From: Luidia sarsii | Lineage: Eukaryota > Echinodermata > Asteroidea > Paxillosida > Luidiidae | DNA: 64,000 nucleotides | Direction of reading: 5' to 3' | NCBI GenBank assembly: GCA_949987565.1 | Contig: OX465103.1 | Coordinates: 23,378,325-23,442,324, forward strand | Part shown: positions 57,109 through 64,000 of the stretch, piece by piece | Numbering within the stretch: position 1 is the stretch's first letter | How the letters are laid out: every line of letters starts with the position of its first letter | Translations under genes and position numbers: made by a program | The notes under the pieces: generated by a model | Told to the model about the DNA's origin: nothing | Databases searched by the model: none | What the model saw: the letters and a program-made list of their open reading frames with translations, nothing else

Positions 57109-58437
57109 AATGTGAAGTACATAATTGCATACATCTTGACAGCTAAGATAACACTTACTATACTAATGATGGTCACAAGGACGTTACTCGCACCGTCTTT
57201 GACTCCGGGTGGGTGGACTCCGCACAGTCCTTATCCATTTTTTTTTTCAAGACTAGCCACACCATGAAGCTCCCCAAAATGTCCGTCTGCATAATTGTAA
57301 TGCAGACCGCACCGTGCTTCGATTATGACTGAGCAAAACAAAAAAATTGCGCGCATTAGTAAACGCGCGAATAGCATGGGACGTCGCAACGGATTTCCAT
57401 TCAGCGAAACCCGAGCAATATTTTCTTTGACGTGACTCCAAGCTCAAAAAGAAGAGCGTCTGAGAGAGAGAGAGAGAGAGAGAGAGAGTGTGTGTGTGTG
57501 TGTGTGTTATTCGGTTAGGTCGGACGTGTGTCGGATTCGTTTAATGAGAATGGACAGTGCGTGCAGCTCAGCGGGGCCCCCGCGAATCGACCCGCGTGCT
57601 CACCGGAGCGTGCCCTGGCTCTACGCCCCTCGTACGGCGTGCGTCCGCCGGCGTCAATTTATATCCACAGTTGCAGCACGCGGATGCTTCGTGTAGACAG
57701 ACAAAAAAACAACCAGTCATGTCGATATGGGCGCTGCCATATCTGGGGGCCATTGACACAAGGGGTGGGTACGGCAGAGGGCAGACGGAGGGTGGGTGGA
57801 GGGGATGGGGTGGGGGAGGCATGGGGTGGTTGACCCCGTCTGTTTATAATGCGTTCAGCCGCTCTTCTGCGCTATAGGTACAGCGATTACAACCCCCGTG
57901 GCGTGGTAGCACTGTGGACGCGAAATCGGATTGGGTCTATTGGTCTAACGCCTATCATCAAGTGCAGTACAGTAAGGGGGTTAGTGTTTGAAAGTGCACG
58001 CTGTCTGCAACTCCCGCCCCTCCAAGACCCCTCCCTCTAGCTCCCACCCTTGCCGACAGCCTCGGTGCACGGACGCTGCCGTCTGGTGTTTAACTTCCTC
58101 GGGACGGTATCGATCCGGTTCCCGACCAGCAGATTGAATCCGGGGCTTCCGAGGCGTCCCCTGCAAGTGAGACCGGCAGCGGGCGGGCCGCGGCCAGAAG
58201 GGTCGCTTCCCCTCAGAGACAAACTTCTGACCCGACAAGCTGTAAATGAGAATTAAGGCGGGGAGGAGGGGGTCGGGTGGGGGGGCGGGCTTCTCAACTG
58301 AAATAACAGCGCGGAGCCAATGGAGGATGAGTTCGGTGTCTATTCCCCCTCGCTGGCTCAGACCTCGTGTCGGCCGGCTCTGCTCCAAGAACAGTCACAA
58401 GTCTCGTAGCTCCAGGGTGTCTGGGAGAAACCTCGTG
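57109..58437. other. Unannotated; GC-rich from 57540
   Basis: A compound (AG)n(TG)n microsatellite lies at 57464-57508. GC-rich from 57540 to 58390 with overlapping frames on both strands; no known motif. Confidence 0.35.
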
Positions 58438-58439
58438 CA

Positions 58440-59091
58440 CTCTCTCTATCTTTCCCCCTCTCTCCTTTTTCTCTATCCATCTCTATCTATCTTCCCGCTC
58501 ATTCTGTCTCCCTCTCTCTCTCTTCCCTCTCTACTCCTTAGTCTATATCTCCTTCTCTCCATCCCCCTCTCTGTCTCTGTCGCTGTTCCTCGAACGCCAT
58601 ATCTAACTATCTTCCCTCTCTTTTTCTCTGTCCATCTCTATCTATCACCCCGCTCATTTTCTCCCCCTCTCTCTCTCTTCCCCTATCTGCTCCTTAGTCT
58701 GTCTTGTCCTCCCTCCCCTCTCTTTCTGTCTCTGTTGCTGTTCCTCTAACGCCATATCTAACCATTTCACCTCTCTTTTCTCTATCCATCTCTATATATC
58801 TCCCCGCTCATTCTCTCACCCCCCCTCTCTCCTCTCCTCCCCTCTCTACTCCTTAGTCTGTCCCTCCTTCCTCCACCCCCCCTCTCTCTCTCCTCCCCTC
58901 TCTACTCCTTAGGTCTGTCCCTCCTTCCCTCCACCCCCTCTCTCTCTCTCTCCTCCCCTCTCTACTCCTTAGTCTGTCCCTCCTTCCCTCCACCCCCTCT
59001 CTCTCTCCTCCCCTCTCTACTCCTTAGTCTGTCCCTCCTTCCCTCCACCCCCTCTCTGTCTCTCCTTCGCCTCTCCCTCTCTTTAGCCGTG
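58440..59091 (-). repeat. CT-rich minisatellite, two unit sizes
   Basis: Left part: a unit of about 160 bases (CTCTATCCATCTCTATCTAT, CCGCTCATT, CTCCTTAGTCT, GTCGCTGTTCCTCGAACGCC, ATATCTAAC) repeated about 2.5 times. Right part: a unit of about 62-68 bases (CTCTACTCCTTAGTCTGTCC then CTCCTTCCCTCCACCCCC) repeated four to five times. The array resumes after the transposon at 59096-59986. Confidence 0.92.
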
Positions 59092-59095
59092 TTCG

Positions 59096-59986
59096 CACGG
59101 GACATATCTTTTTTACCAAGACCGTGGGGAACATTCCAGTGGGTAAATCTTACCGGCGTCCGCACTAGGATTATCGACGTGGATAAATAACTACGGGTAG
59201 GACGGGTACAACCTAACCGACTGTGGGTAAAATACAAACGCACGAGACGTGTCACCCGCACGGGACTTTTCGACTCGATTCAACCGACGAGTAGTCGATT
59301 ACGTCAAACCCATCGTAACGTATAAGATCAATGGCAAGACGATGAGCGATGCACAGAAACCATACGGTCTATAACAACTATAACGATGAGTTAGCCTATC
59401 CATCTTAAGTTCAATTCAACATTTATTTCCACATTGCCATAAATGAAAGAACATAAGATAGGCGGTACTTCGAACTATGAATAAAAAGAAATAATAAAAG
59501 TAAATAATGAAATTAAACACTTGCGCAACAAGGAAGAGATATAGATTAAAATAGAAGTAGAGGCAATAATGGGGGCATATTCAAAAGACTAGGTCTTATA
59601 TAGAAATGCCCTTAACCACACAATACAAGACAAGACACAATGATCGAACAGCACCGGTACCAACAGACAAATAATCAAACACAAAACAACTACATGTATT
59701 GGGACGAGAAGGCGTGACGTGTGGAAAACCAGGATTATTCGAGCTTATTCGAGCTAATTAGAACTATTATTCAAGTTGAGCTACGATGCACCGTAAGGCT
59801 TTGTAAAATCCAGCCCTTGTCAATTTAACCGGGCAGAAGTCCGTGGATTCAATTACCCATTTGAAACGGGTCAGTTGACTGGGAGGAAGACATCCTGCAT
59901 GGGCTGTCCTTACTGGATTCAAAATGGTCAAGTTACCCATTTGCTCGGTTACTTTCCCAAAAAAAACAGTCCAGTGCGGACAGCGC
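59096..59986. mobile_element. 891-bp terminal-inverted-repeat DNA transposon, non-autonomous
   Basis: The left end GCCGTGTTCGCACGGGAC and the right end read back GCGCTGTCCGCACTGGAC match at about 14 of 18 positions. TTTA flanks both ends (59092-59095 and 59987-59990), giving a possible 3- to 5-base target duplication (TTA, TTTA or TTTAG). A TTA-type duplication would fit the PIF/Harbinger superfamily, but this is not decisive. Subterminal copies of CCGCAC(G/T)(G/A)G lie near 59169 and 59261. The interior is AT-rich with no open frame of note. Confidence 0.6.
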
Positions 59987-60165
59987 TTTAGTCTCTCTGT
60001 CGCTGTTGCTCTCCCCGCCGCATTTAACCGTCTCTCCCTCTTTCTCCCTCTCTCCCACTCCCACCCTCGCTCTGTCTCCTTCTCTCTCTCTCCCTGTCGA
60101 TGTCTCCCTTTCTTTACATCCCGTTCCCCTGTCTCTCTTTCTATAAGACATCCTCCTCCCTCCGT
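59987..60165 (-). repeat. CT-rich array, right remainder
   Basis: TTTAGTCTCTCTGTCGCTGT then TGCTCTCC continues the TTAGTCT..GTCGCTGTTCCTC motif of the array at 58440-59091, so the two were probably contiguous before the transposon inserted. Confidence 0.7.
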
Positions 60166-60477
60166 TTCTTACGCGACCCAGTTCTCCCCTGCCCTAACGG
60201 GAGCGGGTCAAGCGGGCGACATTAACCGACAAAAAATCCCGGGCGAAAAAGGTTAGGAGGGGAAAAAAGGGGGGGGGGGAAAGAAGAAGATACAAGAAAA
60301 ACAAATCAATTTAGACTGTGAAGGGGTTTGGGGTCGGCGTTAATGAGTCGTCTCTGAGGACTTCATGCGCTCTGGTGGATGCGCTGGGGTGAGCTGCCCC
60401 TCGTGTTGGCTCACCTGCAACAGACGCGCCTTCGCTGTGAGGACTGCCACTCCGAGGGGGGAGTGGAAATAACACGA
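60166..60477. other. Unannotated stretch
   Basis: A-run and G-run near 60260-60282. No gene recognised. Confidence 0.35.
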
Positions 60478-61178
60478 GGGAGCGAGGGAGAGAGGTGAGG
60501 ATGGGAGGGAGGAAGGAGAGAAAAGGAGAGAAGGAGAGAGAGGGATAAAGACAGAGAGGGATAGAAAGAGAGAACGGGGGAGAAAGGGAGAGAGAGGAGA
60601 GAGAGAGGGAGAACGAGAGAGAAAGGGAGAGAGAGGAGAGAGGAGAGAGGAGAGAGAGGAGAGAGAGAGAGAGAACGAGAGAGAAAGGGAGAGAGAGAGG
60701 AGAGAGAGAGAGAAGGGGAGGAAGGGAGGGATAGTTAAGGATATGAAGGAGAGAGAAAGGGGAGTAAGAGGGAGGGAGAGAAAAGGGGAGGAAGAGGGAG
60801 AGAGAAAGAGAGAGGGAGAGAGAGAGGGAGGTGCGAGGGATTGTAAAAGATAGGAAGGAGAGAGAGGGGAGGAGGAGGGAGGGAGAGAAAAGGAGAGGAA
60901 GAGGGAGAGAGAAAGAGAAAGCGGGAGGGAGAGGGAGAGAGAAACAGAGAGGGAGAGAGATAAAGGGAGAGAGGGGAGGGGGAGAGATGTTGGAAAGTAG
61001 AGAGGGAGATGAAGATGGGAGAGAGGGGAGGAGGAGGGAGGAAGAGAAAAGGAGAGGAAGAGGGAGAGAGAAACAGAGGGAGAGAGAGGAGAGGGGGAGG
61101 GAGGGAGGGAGAGAAAAAGAGAGAGAAAGAAAGAGAGAGAAAGAGGGACAGAGAGAGGGAGACAGAGACAGAGTGGAA

Positions 61179-61222
<44 letters not shown>

Positions 61223-61348
61223 AGGAGGGAGGGAGAGAAAAAGATAGGGAGATTGAAAGAGAAACAAAGAGGGCGAGAAAGATAAAGGGATAGAGATGGC
61301 GAAAGAGAGGTTGGAAAAAAGAGAGGGAGAGGGAGAGTGACAGGGAGA

Positions 61349-61418
<70 letters not shown>

Positions 61419-61437
61419 AGAGGGAGAGAGAGGAACA
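60478..61437 (+). repeat. GA-rich tract with ~70 and ~180 bp internal repeats
   Basis: GAGAGA/GAGGGA DNA of about 960 bases. AGAACGAGAGAGAAAGGGAG recurs near 60611 and 60671. A block with GAGGAGGAGGGAGG, AGAAAAGGAGAGGAAGAGGG and AGAGAGAAA recurs near 60868 and 61027 with a shorter form near 60778. The 467-codon minus frame is an artefact. Confidence 0.94.
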
Positions 61438-61469
61438 AATGTGAAAGGTAACCGAGAGACCGGTAACTC

Positions 61470-61625
61470 TTCCTGTGGAGCGCGAGGTCGGTTGTCCTAT
61501 TGGTAAGGGTCAGTGGCATCACCGCTTCCTCTCCAGAACCCCGGGGTGGTATCTGAGTCGAATCCCAGGACCCTCGTTGAAGTGGGTAGGGGCGCCGTGC
61601 ACTGCAAGACCCTGTTTTCTCTCCC
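61470..61625 (+). repeat. Possible tRNA-like SINE remnant
   Basis: GTCGGTTGTCCTATTGGTAA resembles an A box and CTGAGTCGAATCCCAGGACC a B box, spaced about 75 bases apart, longer than in a tRNA. It does not share a body with the other SINEs in the window. Weak. Confidence 0.25.
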
Positions 61626-62699
61626 CCTCGGCTCCTCCCTCTAACCACAGTTGATTTTCCTCTCTGCTGCGAATGTTTGTCTAGTGTTTTTTTTCTCATG
61701 GTAACTCGATCCAACGCTCAAATATTGTATATATATATTTTCACGACAGCGAACAACTGACCCCGATTGGTTAGTCCTATACGTGTATACGCCTATTTCG
61801 GACGTCGAGCGCAGCTGCCTTCAAAAAGCGCGTGATTCAGAAGCGATAGCACGCAGACACGAGTTGTAGTGCCTGAGTGCACCTCGGCTGACAGGTCCGG
61901 CGAGAGGGTGTGGGGACGGTGGGGAGGTTGAAGGGGTTTGCTCCCATCCCCGGCCGGGCGAACGGTGTTCGGAACGGCCCATCGGCACTCGCGGTGACAC
62001 GGCACGCTCGTTGAGAGAATCCGATCGGACGCAAATCAAACACGAGTCCTCCGTTATAATTATAGTGCGAGGTGATAGATCGAGGCAGGAGGGGAGGGGG
62101 CTCCCCTACCCTATACCGTGTCCTCCCGTATACTCCAATTAAGACCCACTACGGCGCCCGGCAGCGTGCCCGGATGATCGCCGGTGCCGGACACTCCCGG
62201 CCAGGGCGAATCGACCGCGTGGAATCATTTGCTCAAACCGTCTGGTTCCGGGGTTGGGGTTTGGGAGGGCTGCATGGGTGCCGGGTCGGCTAATAGACAT
62301 AAATTGCTCGACTCTAAATTGCACGGTAATAATCAGTGCGTGGTAACGTGATCGAAAGCTTCCTTGATGTACGGCCGCAGCCTGGTTGCGCCACGGGCCA
62401 TATACTCTCCGGGGCGGACACCAGACGTCACCGTACATTCCCATGAATATTTATGAGGCCTGCCATAATCGCTATATGGCAGAATCGGCTTTGGCACAGA
62501 TGAATCGGCTACCTTACGGGTTTTGTTTTCTCCCTCACATACATCACTGTCTCATTTTCAGGTCGGCATTAAGGTTAGGCCTTGCCCGTTCTTGACGGGT
62601 TTTTTTTCTGGTCAGAGTTTTTAATTTATAGGTCTATACTTCAAATCCCTTCCATGGTTATACTTTCAGGGGGGGGGGGTATCCAACCATACTTTTACA
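61626..62699. other. Unannotated; CpG-rich 61780-62320
   Basis: GC/CpG-rich DNA keeps overlapping frames open on both strands without known motifs. A T-run and G-run lie near 62600 and 62669. Confidence 0.35.
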
Positions 62700-62805
62700 A
62701 ACTGAAGCCTTAGGCTCGGGCTTTATGCTTCGATGAAGATTTCTCTTATCAGTTATAATGTCACTTGCATGTATAGAAACAAGCGTTTGGACCCAGTATA
62801 GTCCG
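62700..62805 (+). repeat. Part-copy of the GGCTTAGGCTCGGG foldback family
   Basis: CTGAAGCCTTAGGCTCGGGC then TTTATGCTTCG resembles the arm at 55222-55250, and ATAGAAACAAGCGTTTGGAC then CCAGTATA resembles 35492-35520. The opposing arm is not seen. Confidence 0.55.
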
Positions 62806-63800
62806 TATAGCACAGTAGCAATGTGAGGCAAGATGGCTGCCGATTACGGAGCTTCTGAGAGAGCATTGGTATAAAATGGGAACGGCAGTTTCTGGAAGCC
62901 TCATCTCTTCTTCTTTTTTCAAGCCAAAAAAAAAATGTTTTGGCCGATGATAAAAAGTCTGCTACTGCTTTTGGTAATTTTGAATGCAATGTGGGTGCGT
63001 TGACGCCGCGTTAACGCCAATTAGTGTGACCGAACTAATCGGGCCCGAGAAGGTATTGGGGCCGGTGCTCCTCGACTAAGACGTGGGTCGGGTGTCCGGC
63101 AAAAGGGCAGAGGGTCTAAGTGTGTTCGGACGCTAAAGATCACTTGCCAAACTGATGGGAACAAATTCCATCTAGTCCTTTGTGGTTTTTTTTTTTTACA
63201 TAGTTACGTCATCATGGCGCTATAGGTGAACACGGAACGTGGATAGGATCAATGCGCGTAAACAATAGAATCTAATTATTGGGTCATTACAATAAGAATG
63301 ACCCTAGCCAGTGGCCTTCTTTTGCCCTTATGCCAAAACCTTTTACACAGCTAGCTTTCAGCGCCAACATGGGTCGCTGTCCCCTCTTGATCCACTTGTA
63401 TTAAAGTTGTATGGAAATTGCTCTTATTGCCTTTGGGAATGTATCTCGATGTCAACGAGTAGTAATGACACTTCGTTTGACCTCCCTGTGTTCATAAGGC
63501 CATGTCTTATAATATTACCTGGCCTCTTCGATTGGAACACACAACCAAAGGCCTCGGGATTATTGCAGTGGACAACACTGCCGGATCCTCGTGTTTTCTT
63601 CACCGTAATTGTTTGCCTTTGATATTCCCTCACGGACTGGAGAGGTCAGATGGAACGGTTTTCCCGTTGGGAGAAGCGGTCCTGTCAGAATCGGAGGAAT
63701 GCGGGGGAGACTGACCTGCCTAGAAAAAACCCTTGGATGGATCGTAGGGCGTGGGAGGTCGCGACAAGTACGTGCGGATTCGGTTCAACGCGTCCCACCG
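62806..63800. other. Unannotated stretch
   Basis: A-run near 62925, T-run near 63185. A 103-codon plus frame (63311-63622) overlapped by a minus frame has no known motif. Confidence 0.35.
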
Positions 63801-63804
63801 AAAG

Positions 63805-64000
63805 GAAAGAGAAGAAGGAGAAGGAAAAGGAAAAGGAGAAGGAAAAGGAGAAGGAAACGGAGAAGGAGGAGGAGAAGGAAAAGGAAAAGGAGAATGAGGA
63901 GGAGGAGGAGCATGAGGAGGAGAAGGAGGAGAAGGAGGAGGAGAAGGAGGAGAAGTAGAAGGAAAATGAAAAGGAGAAGGAGAAGGAGGAGGAGAGGTAG
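63805..64000 (+). repeat. GAA/GGA-rich trinucleotide-hexamer array (cut by window edge)
   Basis: GAGAAGGAAAAGGAGAAGGA-type repeats in units of three and six, giving a Lys/Glu-rich open frame on the plus strand to a TAG at 63956. The protein is a direct translation of AAG/GAG/GAA repeats and has no evidence as a gene. The array continues past the window. Confidence 0.93.

Noticed and set aside
63650..63958. Lys/Glu-rich 102-codon protein
   Set aside because: More than half is the GAA/GGA array; the upstream third has no known motif.

Overview
The window is repeat-dense, gene-poor nuclear DNA of an animal. No open reading frame could be matched to a complete protein, and no rRNA gene, intact tRNA gene, CRISPR array or bacterial-style operon was seen. 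The contents are tRNA-derived SINEs, LINE 3' tails, inverted-repeat (foldback) transposons, satellites with higher-order structure, and TTAGGG-like internal repeats. With the frequent octamer TAGGCCTA (at least 11 exact copies, about one expected), this looks most like a marine invertebrate such as an echinoderm or related deuterostome. That placement rests on general familiarity, not on a gene. Two runs of exactly 200 N (1901-2100, 56909-57108) are scaffold gaps.

Layout. 1-12 kb: a foldback copy at the left edge (partner at 52.75 kb), a SINE head, a G-rich block, GA and CCTG/CCTC tracts, and one half of a pair whose inverted partner lies at 42.4 kb. 12-14.3 kb: an 85-bp minisatellite, a possible BEL/Pao-like reverse-transcriptase scrap, the first telomere-like foldback element (A) and a decayed AT-rich reading frame. 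16-23 kb: GA/CT and CCCT tracts, and a 17-bp minisatellite with higher-order structure (19.93-20.88 kb). 24-31 kb: several foldback elements, a SINE, a YADD-bearing reverse-transcriptase scrap, the second telomere-like element (B), CCTCAATCC-motif clusters and a near-perfect 40-bp-arm hairpin. 33-36 kb: a CCTCAG/CCTTAG hexamer array, the third telomere-like element (C) nested in another foldback element, and a SINE. 36-47 kb: a high-identity direct-repeat pair, long GA/CT tracts, a palindrome-rich element and an 87-bp repeat pair. 47-56 kb: a second SINE family, a 20-bp TTCGAA minisatellite with a ~520-bp higher-order duplication, LINE 3' ends, and a 590-bp foldback with ~200-bp arms. 56-64 kb: the fourth telomere-like element (D) broken by a gap, CT minisatellites split by an 890-bp terminal-inverted-repeat transposon, a GA tract, and a GAA/GGA-rich right edge.

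The most interesting system is the A-D family: short foldback elements whose ends vary in modules while the centre is always a degenerate TTAGGG/CCCTAA array. Copy C interrupts another foldback element, appears to have duplicated CTTAGGC on insertion, and an uninterrupted paralogue survives at 55.23 kb. Nearly all long open frames in the window are artefacts of stop-poor simple repeats.
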